Position numbers and translations under genes: made by a program. From Actinomycetota bacterium (GTDB lineage Bacteria; Actinomycetota; Actinomycetes; Mycobacteriales; SCTD01), in contig JAHWJP010000007.1 in assembly GCA_019348355.1 (NCBI GenBank), positions 1-47,925 of the forward strand: a stretch of 47,925 bases of DNA, in the 5' to 3' direction. Position 1 is the first letter of the stretch; each line of letters begins with the position of its first letter. Below, in pieces: positions 25,713 through 34,148 of the stretch. The notes beneath the pieces were generated by a model that saw only the letters and a list, made by a program, of their open reading frames with translations, did no database searches and was not told the origin of the DNA.

Positions 25713-25934
25713 TCAGCCTGCGAGCGACTCCTGGTCCGCTGCGGGAAAGTCCAGTTCACCACGTCGGCGCTGCTCCGCTGCCTGCTGGCAGACGCGACGG
25801 AGCGCGGGAAGGCATCCACCGCAGCCGGATCCGGCCTGCGTGGCCCGGACGACGCCGCGCAACCCATCCGCCCCCGCGTCGAGCACCCGGGAGATGCGAC
25901 CGTCGTTCACGCCGTGGCAGTGGCAGATGACCAT
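25713..25934 (-). CDS. Bacterioferritin-associated ferredoxin (Bfd-like)
   Basis: A 73-residue [2Fe-2S] protein with the Bfd pattern C4-x-C6 (ICHCHGVNDGRI) and C-x-x-C about 32 residues later (GCGGCLPAL). Bfd donates electrons to bacterioferritin to release stored iron. The ATG at 25934 begins directly at the conserved motif and follows the upstream gene stop by two bases. The frame is open far upstream but that part overlaps the membrane protein in another frame. The tail of about 20 residues is charged. Confidence 0.9.
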   Translation of the reverse strand: MVICHCHGVNDGRISRVLDAGADGLRGVVRATQAGSGCGGCLPALRRVCQQAAEQRRRGELDFPAADQESLAG

Positions 25935-25936
25935 GC

Positions 25937-26122
25937 TCAGGACCGTCCGGCTGCCGGGGCGGCCGGGCGGACCGGCTGCCCGCCCACCTGCGCGGCGGCA
26001 GAGCCGAGCAGGACGGCCGCGAGCAGCGCGAGCGGCGCCGGCAGCACCGCGAGCGCCGGCACGGCCGCTGCGCCGGCAACGCCGGTGGCGACGAGCGCCC
26101 GGGTCCGGGTGCACCTGCCCAC
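25937..26122 (-). CDS. Small membrane protein at the head of the bfd-bfr operon
   Basis: A 61-residue protein from GTG at 26122, with GGGAGG five bases upstream. Basic start, then one long or two short hydrophobic segments (VAGAAAVPALAVLPAPLALL and following), then a proline-rich tail. It lies between an IdeR-like box and the Bfd gene, two bases from the latter, so it is co-transcribed with iron storage genes. I do not recognise a family. Cysteines are limited to one near the start, so metal binding by Cys is not indicated. Confidence 0.65.
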   Translation of the reverse strand: MGRCTRTRALVATGVAGAAAVPALAVLPAPLALLAAVLLGSAAAQVGGQPVRPAAPAAGRS

Positions 26123-26138
26123 GTGTTCCTCCCAACCG

Positions 26139-26157
26139 TTAGGGCAACCTCACCTCA
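26139..26157 (-). promoter_or_regulatory. DtxR/IdeR-type iron box of the membrane protein-bfd-bfr operon
   Basis: The minus strand reads TGAGGTGAGGTTGCCCTAA, 14 of 19 matches to TTAGGTTAGGCTAACCTAA. It is 16 bases before the GTG of the first gene. The right half GCCCTAA is identical to that of the box before the iron importer. In mycobacteria IdeR activates bfrA, so the sign of regulation here cannot be read from the site alone. Confidence 0.72.
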
Positions 26158-26183
26158 CTTGGCCGTCCAGGTCAAGGCACGTG

Positions 26184-26927
26184 TCACAGGGCGCGCGTCG
26201 AGCCACCGTCGACGGGGACCATCACGCCGGTCATGAACGAGGCGGCCGGGCTCAGCACGAAGGCCGCCACCCGGCCGAACTCCGCCGGCTCCCCGCTGCG
26301 CCGCAGCGGGACGCTCTGCTCGATCCGGGCCCGCACCGCCGGGTCCGGGCCGTCGAGCTCGGCGAGCCGGTCGGTGGCGATGCGTCCGGGCAGCAGCCCG
26401 TTGACCCGCACACCCCGCGGGCCGAGCTCGTCGGCCATCGTCTTGGCGAGCATCGCGAGGCCCGGCCGCAGGCCGTTGCTGGCCGCGAGTCCGCCGACCG
26501 GGGCTTTGACGCTGGTCGACAGCACCAGCACGAGGGAGCCCCCCTCCTCCGGCAGCGCCTCCACCACGGCGCGGCACATCCGCACCGCGCCGAGGAAGAC
26601 GCTGTCGAAGGCGCTCCGCCACTGCTCGTCGGTGAGCCCCAGCGCCGGGCCGGGCGGCGGTCCGCCGACGCTGATCAGCGCGCCGTCGAGCCGGCCGTAA
26701 GCCTCCCGCGCCGCGCCCACCAGCCGTCCCGGTGTCGCCGGGTCGGCCAGATCGGCCGCGACGCCGACGGCACCGAGTCGGTCCGCGGCCGCGCGTACGC
26801 CCTCGGGGTCCCGCGCGGCCAGGACGACTCGCGCCCCCTCCGACACGAGCACGGTCGCCGTGGCGAGCCCGAGCCCGCGCGAGCCGCCGGTGACGACGAA
26901 GACCTTGCCGGCCAGTCCCAGATCCAT
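26184..26927 (-). CDS. SDR-family oxidoreductase without the usual Tyr-x3-Lys motif
   Basis: A 247-residue Rossmann-fold protein with the NAD(P) motif TGGSRGLG at residues 13-20 and the C-terminal GVMVPVDGGSTRAL of the 3-oxoacyl-ACP-reductase-like group. At the usual YxxxK position the sequence is LAASNGLRPGLAMLAKT, so Tyr and Lys are replaced by Ser-Asn and Arg, and the NNAG motif is ISVGG. An SDR subgroup with this LxxSNxxR pattern is known to me, so this is probably a natural variant and not decay. The reaction is unknown. It lies three bases after the zinc dehydrogenase stop and should be co-transcribed. Confidence 0.85.
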   Translation of the reverse strand: MDLGLAGKVFVVTGGSRGLGLATATVLVSEGARVVLAARDPEGVRAAADRLGAVGVAADLADPATPGRLVGAAREAYGRLDGALISVGGPPPGPALGLTDEQWRSAFDSVFLGAVRMCRAVVEALPEEGGSLVLVLSTSVKAPVGGLAASNGLRPGLAMLAKTMADELGPRGVRVNGLLPGRIATDRLAELDGPDPAVRARIEQSVPLRRSGEPAEFGRVAAFVLSPAASFMTGVMVPVDGGSTRAL

Positions 26928-26930
26928 GCT

Positions 26931-28034
26931 TCAGGGAATCACGACGGTACGCGCGCCCGCGCCCTGCTCCATGTCGGCGAACGCCGCGTCGATCCCGTCC
27001 AGGCCGACCGTCCGGGTGATGAGAGCGCCGAGGTCGAGGCGACCCTGCTCGGCGTGGGCCAGGATCTTCGGGATGTCGGTGCGCGGGTCGGTCGAGCCGT
27101 AGACGCAACCGCGGATCGTGCGGGCGAAGTGGAACAGCTCGAGTGCGGTGAAGCTGACCTGCTGGTCCTTGCCGCCGATGCCGACGATGGTCGTACTGCC
27201 GCCGCGGCGGGTCGCCGACCAGCAGGTGCGGATCGTCTCCGCAAGGCCCACGCAGTCGAAGGCATGGTCGGCGCCCCGGCCGCCGGTGAGGGCGCGGACC
27301 TGCCGCGCCAGCTCACCGCCGGCCTCGACGGTCTCGGTGGCGCCCATCGTCCGGGCGAGTTCGAGCTTGGCCGGGGAGCGGTCGACGACGATCACCTGTC
27401 CTGCCTCGGCGAGGCGGGCGCCCTGCACCACGGACAGACCCACACCGCCGAGACCGACGACCAGAACCGACTGACCTGCGGACACTTTCGCCGTGTTGAG
27501 CACCGCTCCGACTCCGGTCATCACCGCGCAACCGACCAGCGCCGCCTGCTCGAGGGGCACCCCGTCCGGGACCGGCAGCACCGCGCGCGCCGACACGACC
27601 GTCTCCTGCGCGAAACCGCCGGTCGACAGTCCTGGATAGACGTCCTGGCCGTCGACCGTCGCGTACGCAGCGGCTGCCGCATCGCTCGAGTGCTCGCACA
27701 GCCACGGCTCGCCCTGCCCGCAGAACCAGCACGCCCCGCAGGGCGGCGCCCAGCACAGGACCACCCGGTCACCGGCCTGGGTCGTGGTCACGCCGTCACC
27801 GACCGAGACGACGGTGCCGGCCGACTCGTGACCGAGCACGACCGGCATCGCCTGGCGCAGGGTGCCCCGCGCCAGGGACAGGTCGCTGTGGCAGACCCCC
27901 GTTGCCGCGATGCGGACCCGCACCTGGCCGGGTTTCGGCTCGGGCAGGTCGAGCTCGGCCAGGCGCAGCTTCTCGCCCGGGGCGGACAGGACAGCGGCGC
28001 GCACCCTGCCTGGCGGAGCCGGCGGCCGGTCCAT
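26931..28034 (-). CDS. Zinc-dependent alcohol dehydrogenase (MDR family)
   Basis: A 367-residue medium-chain dehydrogenase. Catalytic zinc ligands are in TGVCHSD and LGHESAGTV; the structural zinc loop is CGACWFCGQGEPWLCE; the cofactor motif is VVGLGGVGLSVVQGA with D at the end of the next strand (VIVVDRS), indicating NAD. It resembles the class III / NDMA-type group of actinobacterial alcohol dehydrogenases. The substrate is unknown. ATG at 28034 is chosen because the N-terminal AAVLSAPGEKLRL begins shortly after; upstream in-frame sequence is antisense to GH43. It heads a two-gene operon with the SDR. Confidence 0.9.
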   Translation of the reverse strand: MDRPPAPPGRVRAAVLSAPGEKLRLAELDLPEPKPGQVRVRIAATGVCHSDLSLARGTLRQAMPVVLGHESAGTVVSVGDGVTTTQAGDRVVLCWAPPCGACWFCGQGEPWLCEHSSDAAAAAYATVDGQDVYPGLSTGGFAQETVVSARAVLPVPDGVPLEQAALVGCAVMTGVGAVLNTAKVSAGQSVLVVGLGGVGLSVVQGARLAEAGQVIVVDRSPAKLELARTMGATETVEAGGELARQVRALTGGRGADHAFDCVGLAETIRTCWSATRRGGSTTIVGIGGKDQQVSFTALELFHFARTIRGCVYGSTDPRTDIPKILAHAEQGRLDLGALITRTVGLDGIDAAFADMEQGAGARTVVIP

Positions 28035-28087
28035 GCCCCAGCCCACCACAGCGGGTCCGGCAGGGGAAGCAGGGCCACACTGAACCG

Positions 28088-28951
28088 GTGACGGTCGTGT
28101 GGGCGGGAGACTTCCCCGACCCGTACGTCCTTCGTGTCGGCTCGTCCTACCTGGCCTTCGCGACGCAGACACGCGACCTGGACGTGCAGGTCATGACCTC
28201 CCCGGACCTGCGGACCTGGACCCACCTCGGCAACGCGCTGGCCGCCCTACCGGCATGGGCGCAGCCAGGTCACACCTGGTCGCCGGCGGTGCTGGCGCGC
28301 CCGCACGGCTACGTCCTCTACTACGCCACCCGTTTCGCGCGCGAGGGCCGCCAGGCGATCTCGGTCGCCGTGTCGGACCGGCCCGAGGGGCCGTACGTCG
28401 ACCGCTCGGTCGCGCCGCTGGTCTACCAGCGCTCGCGTGGCGGCTCGATCGACCCGGATTCCTTCGTCGACTCCGACGGCCGTGCGTACCTGATCTGGAA
28501 GAGCGATGAGAACGCGATCGAGGGTCGCTCGTCGGTGTGGGTCCGCGAGCTCCGCGCCGACGGACTCGGGTTCGACGGTCGCCCGGTGCGGGTCCTGCGG
28601 CACGCGCTGGTCTGGGAGCGGCCGCTGGTGGAGGCGCCCTGCCTGGTCCGGGTCGGGGATGCGGTCCATCTGCTCTACAGCGCGGGATGGTGGGAGAGCC
28701 CGGGGTACGGGATGGGGCACGCCGTCGCAGCGGGCCCCACCGGGCCGTTCCGCGTCACCACGTCGACCGGCCCGTGGTTGTCGGGCGCGCACGGCCCGGG
28801 TGGGCAGTCGGTGGTCGAGGACGCCTCGGGGCGGCTGCACCTGGCCTACCACGGGTGGCTCGACGGGATCATCGGCTACGCCCGTGGCGGGGTCCGTGCG
28901 CTGCACGTCGATGCGTTGGAGCTCACGACGGGTCTTCCGCGGCTCCGCTGA
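28088..28951 (+). CDS. Glycoside hydrolase family 43-like protein
   Basis: A 287-residue single-domain five-bladed beta-propeller of the GH43 type (arabinofuranosidase, xylosidase or galactanase). Expected catalytic carboxylates: the base in DFPDPYVLRVG (D11), the pKa-modulating Asp in GGSIDPDSFVDSDG, and the acid in LVEAPCLVRVG. There is no signal peptide, so the enzyme is probably cytoplasmic and acts on imported oligosaccharides, or is an inactive relative used otherwise. GTG at 28088 is used since DFPDP must lie near the N-terminus. It is divergent from the alcohol dehydrogenase gene, 53 bases apart. Confidence 0.85.
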   Translation: MTVVWAGDFPDPYVLRVGSSYLAFATQTRDLDVQVMTSPDLRTWTHLGNALAALPAWAQPGHTWSPAVLARPHGYVLYYATRFAREGRQAISVAVSDRPEGPYVDRSVAPLVYQRSRGGSIDPDSFVDSDGRAYLIWKSDENAIEGRSSVWVRELRADGLGFDGRPVRVLRHALVWERPLVEAPCLVRVGDAVHLLYSAGWWESPGYGMGHAVAAGPTGPFRVTTSTGPWLSGAHGPGGQSVVEDASGRLHLAYHGWLDGIIGYARGGVRALHVDALELTTGLPRLR

Positions 28952-29005
28952 GCGTCGAGAGCTCGGCCCGGCTTGCAATCGCCGACTTCGGGTACCCACC
29001 GGCTC

Positions 29006-30157
29006 ATGATGTCTCCTCGCTCGCGACGGAATCTGCTGGTTGCGGCAGCTCGGATCAAGGACGTGGTCGACGAGGGTGTGCTGCGCGCCAAGCGGGCGAC
29101 CGGAGTGCTGCGGCCGCTGCGGGCCCGGCCCTACCAGGGCCACGGCACGGCCTCTCTGGTGCACGTGAAGGGGCGCGTCCGCGAGCAGACCGGAGTCGCC
29201 TCGCCGTTGCCGTCGCACAGACCGGTGCAGAACCTGGTGGCGATGGTGCGCCGGTTCACCGCCACCCCCGTCCCCGGAGCCCGCGTGCTGGTGGAGGTGG
29301 GTGGCACCCAGGTGCAGGTCAGCTCCGATGCCGACGGCTACTTCCGGGCTGCCGTCCACCCGGAGCTGACGTTGGAGCCGGGCTGGCACGACCTGTCCGC
29401 CACCCTGCTGGCAGATGCGACGTCGGGCTGGCCAGCGGGCGAGACACTGTCCAGCCAGGTGCTCGTGCCCGCCCCGGATGCGTCGTTCGGCATCATCAGC
29501 GATCTCGACGACACCGTCATCCGCAGCGAGATCACCAGCCCGGCCAGGGCCCTCGCCACGATGCTGTTCCACAATGCCAGTACGCGCGCGCCGTTCCAAG
29601 GGGTGGCGACGTTCTACAAGGCGCTGCAGGCCGGCCCGTCGGGTGAGCAGAGCAACCCGCTGTTCTACGTGTCCTCCAGCCCGTGGAACCTCTACGACCT
29701 GATCACGGCCTTCCTCGAGGTCCAGGGCATCCCGGTCGGTCCGCTGTTCCTGCGGGCGTGGGGGCTGGATGCGGACGCGCTGCCGGGCGGCGGACACAGC
29801 GGCCACAAGTCCGGGCTCATCCTCGGCCTGCTCGACACCTACCCGACGCTGCCGTTCGTACTGATCGGTGACAGCGGCCAGCTGGACCCGGAGATCTACC
29901 GCGACGTCGTGCTGGCCCGGCCCGGCCGGATCCTTTCCGTCTACATCCGGGACGTCACGACGCCCGAACGCGACGCGGTCGTGGGGGCGGTCGCGCAGGA
30001 GGTCCGCGACCTGGGTGTCGAGTTCGTCCTGGCTCCCGACACAGACGCCGCCGCCCGGCACGCCACTGACCTCGGGCTGGTGGGCGTGGACGCACTCCCC
30101 GACGTGGTGGAGGCCGTCGAAGAGGCCGAGCTGACAGAGGAGATCGTAGGGTCCTGA
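29006..30157 (+). CDS. App1-like phosphatidate phosphatase domain protein (DUF2183)
   Basis: A 383-residue protein of the App1 family, HAD-fold phosphatases named for yeast phosphatidate phosphatase App1. The catalytic motif DLDDTVIRS is at residues 166-174, followed by FYVSSSPWNLYD and LIGDSGQLDPEIY. The N-terminal 155 residues carry a beta-rich domain with PVPGARVLVEVGG, like a carboxypeptidase-regulatory fold. ATG at 29006 (or 29009) is preferred over the one at 28973 by position near GH43. One base separates its stop from the acyl-CoA synthetase ATG. The physiological substrate in bacteria is not established. Confidence 0.88.
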   Translation: MMSPRSRRNLLVAAARIKDVVDEGVLRAKRATGVLRPLRARPYQGHGTASLVHVKGRVREQTGVASPLPSHRPVQNLVAMVRRFTATPVPGARVLVEVGGTQVQVSSDADGYFRAAVHPELTLEPGWHDLSATLLADATSGWPAGETLSSQVLVPAPDASFGIISDLDDTVIRSEITSPARALATMLFHNASTRAPFQGVATFYKALQAGPSGEQSNPLFYVSSSPWNLYDLITAFLEVQGIPVGPLFLRAWGLDADALPGGGHSGHKSGLILGLLDTYPTLPFVLIGDSGQLDPEIYRDVVLARPGRILSVYIRDVTTPERDAVVGAVAQEVRDLGVEFVLAPDTDAAARHATDLGLVGVDALPDVVEAVEEAELTEEIVGS

Positions 30158-30158
30158 G

Positions 30159-31694
30159 ATGAGAGTCCCCCTCGGCACGAGTGACTTCCTGGACCGGGCC
30201 GCGCAGTGCTACCCGCTGCGGCTCGGCGTGGTCGACGAGCCGGGCCCGGCTCAGGACGGCGGCCTGGGCAGCCTGACGTACGGCTCGTTCGCGGAGCGCG
30301 CCCGGGGGCTGGCCGCCGGGCTCGATGTGCTGGAGATCACCCACGGCGAGCGGGTGGCGATCGTCAGCCACAACAGCGCCCGGCTGCTCGAGTCCTTCTT
30401 CGGAGTGACCAGCTGGGGCCGGGTCCTGGTGCCGATCAACTTCCGGCTCAGCCGCGACGAGGTGGCCTACATCGTCGAGCACAGCGGCGCGCGCGTCCTT
30501 CTCGTCGATCCCGAGCTGGACGAGGCGCTCGCGGACGTCATCGCGGAGCACCGCTTCGTGCTCGGCAGGAGCACCGACGAGGCACTGCTGCGGCCGGACG
30601 TCGCGCCGGCCGCGTGGGAAGAACCGGACGAGGACGCGACGGCCACGATCAACTACACCTCCGGCACCACGGCGCGCCCGAAAGGAGTGCAGGGCACGCA
30701 TCGCAACGTCTGGGTCAATGCCGTCACCTTCGCCCTGCACGCCGGGGTCACCGATCGCGACGTCTACCTGCACACGCTGCCGATGTTCCACGCCAACGGC
30801 TGGGGGATGCCGTTCGCGATGACCGGGCTCGGCGTGCCGCAGGTGGTGATCCGCAGGATCGACGGTGCGGAGATCCTGCGTCGCATCCAGGCGTACGGCG
30901 TCACCATCCTGTGTGCCGCACCGGCCGTCGTCGCCGCGGTGCTCGAGGCGGCGCAGACCTGGGACGGGGAGATCCCCGGTCGCGGTACCACCCGGGTGGT
31001 CTGCGCCGGCGCGCCGCCGCCCAGCCGGACGATCGCGCGCATCGAGGCCGAGCTCGGGTGGGAGTTCCTCCAGATCTACGGTCTCACCGAGACGTCCCCG
31101 CTGCTGACGGTGAACCGGCGGCGGGCCGAGGAGGACGACCTTGCGCCGGAGGACGCCGCCCGGCGACTGGCCCGGGCCGGCATGCCGGCGCTCGGCACCC
31201 GCCTCGCCGTCAGCGACGAGGGCGAGGTCCTCGCCCGCGGCAACGTCGTCATGGACGGCTACTGGCGGCAGCCGGAGGCCTCGGCTGAGGCCCTGCAGGA
31301 CGGCTGGTTCCACACCGGTGACGGCGGGGAGCTCGACGACGAGGGCTACCTGTCGATCAGCGACCGGAAGAAGGACGTCATCATCACCGGCGGGGAGAAC
31401 GTCTCTTCCATCGAGGTCGAGGACTGTCTGTTCAGCCACCCGGTTGTCGCCGAGGTCGCGGTCATCGGCGTGCCGAGTGAGAAGTGGGGGGAGACCATCA
31501 AGGCCCTGGTGGTGCTCTCCGGCGAGGCCACCGAGGCCGAGTTGATCGCCCACTGCAAGAGCCGGCTCGCGGGCTACAAGGCGCCGACCTCGGTCGAGGT
31601 GCGCGAGTCGATCCCGCGCACGGCGACCGGCAAGGTGCAGAAGTTCAAGCTCCGCGAGCAGTACTGGCAGGGCACGTCGCCCCAGGTGAACTGA
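30159..31694 (+). CDS. Fatty acyl-CoA synthetase / AMP-binding enzyme
   Basis: An adenylate-forming enzyme of 511 residues that activates a carboxylic acid as acyl-AMP and transfers it to CoA. Motifs: INYTSGTTARPKGV (P-loop), MFHANGWGMPF, IYGLTETSP, GWFHTGDGGELDDEGYL, and the C-terminal lysine motif PRTATGKVQK. It most resembles medium or long-chain FadD/DitJ-like members. The exact chain length is unknown. The ATG at 30159 starts one base after the App1-like gene, so the two are probably co-translated; lipid breakdown followed by fatty acid activation is a reasonable joint role. Confidence 0.93.
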   Translation: MRVPLGTSDFLDRAAQCYPLRLGVVDEPGPAQDGGLGSLTYGSFAERARGLAAGLDVLEITHGERVAIVSHNSARLLESFFGVTSWGRVLVPINFRLSRDEVAYIVEHSGARVLLVDPELDEALADVIAEHRFVLGRSTDEALLRPDVAPAAWEEPDEDATATINYTSGTTARPKGVQGTHRNVWVNAVTFALHAGVTDRDVYLHTLPMFHANGWGMPFAMTGLGVPQVVIRRIDGAEILRRIQAYGVTILCAAPAVVAAVLEAAQTWDGEIPGRGTTRVVCAGAPPPSRTIARIEAELGWEFLQIYGLTETSPLLTVNRRRAEEDDLAPEDAARRLARAGMPALGTRLAVSDEGEVLARGNVVMDGYWRQPEASAEALQDGWFHTGDGGELDDEGYLSISDRKKDVIITGGENVSSIEVEDCLFSHPVVAEVAVIGVPSEKWGETIKALVVLSGEATEAELIAHCKSRLAGYKAPTSVEVRESIPRTATGKVQKFKLREQYWQGTSPQVN

Positions 31695-31733
31695 GGGCGG
31701 CACAGCCGGGACGATCCTGGGGAGAGCCTGGTC

Positions 31734-31961
31734 ATGACAGAACCAGAGGGCGTACGCGGCGGTGACGCCGACCGGATGGATCCCGGCCCGCCCGGCGGCG
31801 TGCCGTCGGCCGGAGCCGACGGCGAGACCGGCGCGCGCGAGGAGTTGCGCAAGGATCTCGGCGAGCGGTCCCCGGACTCGGGCACCGAGGACGGCGACGA
31901 ACTGGAGCAGGCCGCGGTGATCGGCGAGACCGACGACCCGCAGGACGGGTCGGTCTCCTAG
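31734..31961 (+). CDS. Small acidic disordered protein
   Basis: A 75-residue protein with very high D, E, G and P content and no hydrophobic core (ending TDDPQDGSVS). The ATG at 31734 follows GGGGAGAG by six bases. It has no cysteine and no recognisable domain. It is 39 bases after the acyl-CoA synthetase and may be the last gene of that operon. I do not recognise the family. Confidence 0.65.
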   Translation: MTEPEGVRGGDADRMDPGPPGGVPSAGADGETGAREELRKDLGERSPDSGTEDGDELEQAAVIGETDDPQDGSVS

Positions 31962-32111
31962 CTCGTGCTGCGTCCGTCGGTGCCGGTGGCCGGCCGCGGT
32001 GGCGACAGGTATCTACCGGTGCGCCGGGAGACCTGAGCGGGGTGAGCATGCCCGCTGCTGGAGCACCGCGGGTCTACGGTGGTGCTCGAGCAGGCCCGCT
32101 AGGTTTCCCGG

Positions 32112-32633
32112 GTGGACCGGTTGGTGGTGCTGCTGCGTGGCGTCAACGTCGGCAAGCACAACCGCATCTCGATGCCGGCGTTTCGGGGCGTCCTCGAGGC
32201 GGTGGGCTGCACCGAGGTCCGGACCTACCTGCAGAGCGGCAACGCCGTCGTGACGTGGAGCGGGTCTGCCGACCGATTGGCTGCTGCCGTGCGGGCCGAG
32301 CTGACAGCGGCTGCTGGACTCGACGTCCTGGTGATGGTGCGCACCGGCGCGGAGCTGGCGGCCGTGGTCCAGGCAAACCCCTTCGCCGGCGAGGCCTTCG
32401 ATCCGAAGCTGCTGCATGTCGCCTTTCTCACCGGCCCGCCCGACCCCGAGCGGTTCGCCGCGGTGGGCCACGGCGCGCTGTTGCCCGACCGGATGGCGGT
32501 GGGGGACCGGGCGCTCTACCTGCGATACGCCACCGGCTCGCAGAACTCGCCGCTGGCGAAGGTGCGCCTCGGCGTGGAGGCCACGGCCCGCAACTGGACG
32601 ACGGTGACCGCGCTCCGCGACCTCGCCCGGTGA
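32112..32633 (+). CDS. DUF1697 family protein
   Basis: A 173-residue protein matching DUF1697 by the opening LVVLLRGVNVGKHNRISM, the segment YLQSGNAVVTW, and the ending ATARNWTTVTALRDLA. The family is widespread in soil bacteria; no function is established. GTG at 32112 is the first codon consistent with the conserved start. The 150-base gap upstream (31962-32111) contains a GGTA-TC-TACC palindrome at about 32007-32016 and a weak inverted repeat around AGCACC / GGTGCT, but no gene. Confidence 0.9.
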   Translation: MDRLVVLLRGVNVGKHNRISMPAFRGVLEAVGCTEVRTYLQSGNAVVTWSGSADRLAAAVRAELTAAAGLDVLVMVRTGAELAAVVQANPFAGEAFDPKLLHVAFLTGPPDPERFAAVGHGALLPDRMAVGDRALYLRYATGSQNSPLAKVRLGVEATARNWTTVTALRDLAR

Positions 32634-32705
32634 GGCCGTCGTGATCCGGCTCACCCAGGTGCCAGGAGGGCGAGCCGTCGTGCCTTTCGCCTCGTACGCT
32701 GTGGT

Positions 32706-33944
32706 GTGACTTCCGCCCTCACGCTGCTCTCGGCGCGCACCGTGCGCATCGACGATCCAGGGCCACTGCTCGACCTCCTGCCGGAGGAGGGGGCGCTCGC
32801 GTGGGTCACCGGAACCGAGGGCCTCGTGGGCTGGGGCGCGGCTGCACGCGTGACGTTCACCGGCCCGGACCGCTTCGCCGACGCCGGGAGCTGGTGGCGA
32901 AACCTGCTGCACGGCAGTTCGATCACTGACGAGGTCGGGCTCCCGGGGACCGGGCCGCTGGCCTTCGGCTCGTTCGCCTTCGACGGCGCGGCGAGCTCTT
33001 CGGTGCTCGTCGTCCCTGAGGTCGTCGTCGGCCACCGGGACGGGCTGTGGTGGCTGACGACCATCGGGCCGGCGCTGGGTAGGGGCGGTCTGCCGCGCCG
33101 CACTGCTGCCCGCGCACCCGGCACCGTGCGCTTCGCGGACGGCTCGCTCAGCAGCGCCACCTGGAGCCGGGTGGTGGACGACGCCGTCAACCGCATCACC
33201 GCGGGTGAGGTTGCCAAGGTGGTGCTGGCGCTCGACATCGAGGCCCGCACCGACCTGCCGCTCGACGTCCGCTGGCCACTTCGGCGCCTCGCGGCCGGCT
33301 ATCCCGGCTGCCGCACCTTCGTCGTCGAGGGGCTGATCGGTGCGACGCCGGAGATCTACGTGCGGCTCGAGAAGGGCGTCGCCACGAGCCGGGTCCTGGC
33401 TGGGACGATCCGGCGCAGCGGTGACGCCGGCCGCGACGTGGCCGAGGCCGCCTCGCTGGCCCGCTCCAGCAAGGACCTCGAGGAGCACGAGTACGCCGTC
33501 TGCTCGGTTGCCGAGGCGCTCACCCCGCACTGCGGCTCGGTGGAGGTTCCGCCGGAGCCGTTCGTGCTCCACCTGCACAACGTCATGCACCTGGCGACCG
33601 ACGTGACCGGTGTCGTCACCGACGGTTCCACGTCCCTTGGCCTGGTCGCCTCCCTGCATCCGTCCGCGGCCGTGTGCGGCACGCCGACGGAGGCGGCGCT
33701 GGAGCTGATCCGCGAGATCGAGGGCATGGACCGCGGCCGTTACGCCGGACCCGTCGGCTGGATGGACGCGGCCGGCGACGGTGAATGGGGGATCGCCCTG
33801 CGCTGCGCCGAACGGGACCGCGAGGATCCCCGTCGGCTCCGCCTGTTCGCCGGCTGCGGCATCGTGGCCGGGTCGCAGTCCGAGGAGGAGCTGGTCGAGA
33901 GCGCCGCGAAACTCATTCCGATGCGGGACGCCCTGCAGTCCTGA
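32706..33944 (+). CDS. menF: Isochorismate synthase
   Basis: A chorismate-utilising enzyme of 412 residues that converts chorismate to isochorismate, the first step to menaquinone. The C-terminal half carries the anthranilate/isochorismate synthase fold motifs: FVVEGLIGATPEIYVRLE (given in part), VLAGTIRRSGD, SSKDLEEHEY, LHNVMHLATDVTG and LHPSAAVCGTP. The gene is within a men cluster and no siderophore genes are near, which supports MenF over DhbC/EntC, although the protein family is the same. The start is GTG at 32706. The 72 bases upstream show no clear promoter. Confidence 0.92.
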   Translation: MTSALTLLSARTVRIDDPGPLLDLLPEEGALAWVTGTEGLVGWGAAARVTFTGPDRFADAGSWWRNLLHGSSITDEVGLPGTGPLAFGSFAFDGAASSSVLVVPEVVVGHRDGLWWLTTIGPALGRGGLPRRTAARAPGTVRFADGSLSSATWSRVVDDAVNRITAGEVAKVVLALDIEARTDLPLDVRWPLRRLAAGYPGCRTFVVEGLIGATPEIYVRLEKGVATSRVLAGTIRRSGDAGRDVAEAASLARSSKDLEEHEYAVCSVAEALTPHCGSVEVPPEPFVLHLHNVMHLATDVTGVVTDGSTSLGLVASLHPSAAVCGTPTEAALELIREIEGMDRGRYAGPVGWMDAAGDGEWGIALRCAERDREDPRRLRLFAGCGIVAGSQSEEELVESAAKLIPMRDALQS

Positions 33945-33956
33945 CGCGTCCACTCA

Positions 33957-34148
33957 CTCCGCGAGCGCGGTCGTGCCCCCAGTTCATCAGACCCGACTCG
34001 TGCCCGACCGACTCCCCGCCGCCATTCTTCTGGCCGACCGACTGTGACTGCTCGGTGTCGAGTCAGGCCTGCAGCTTCTTGGGCGTCATGTGACCGCCTC
34101 GGAGAAGTCGCGGTACGCCTCGTCCCGGCCGGTGGGCGGGCAGGTCAC
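33957..34148 (-). pseudogene. Decayed DUF3140 gene
   Basis: Downstream of DUF2945, and overlapping its stop, the minus strand encodes pieces of DUF3140: GRDEAYRDFSEAV, then after one missing base MTPKKLQA, a TGA where Trp is expected, LDTEQSQSVGQKNGGGESVG HESG (given with a break), and directly LMNWGHDRARG, the end of the family. So there is a one-base deletion, a nonsense codon and loss of about 40 central residues. DUF3140 and DUF2945 genes are often neighbours as I recall, which supports the call. Confidence 0.72.
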
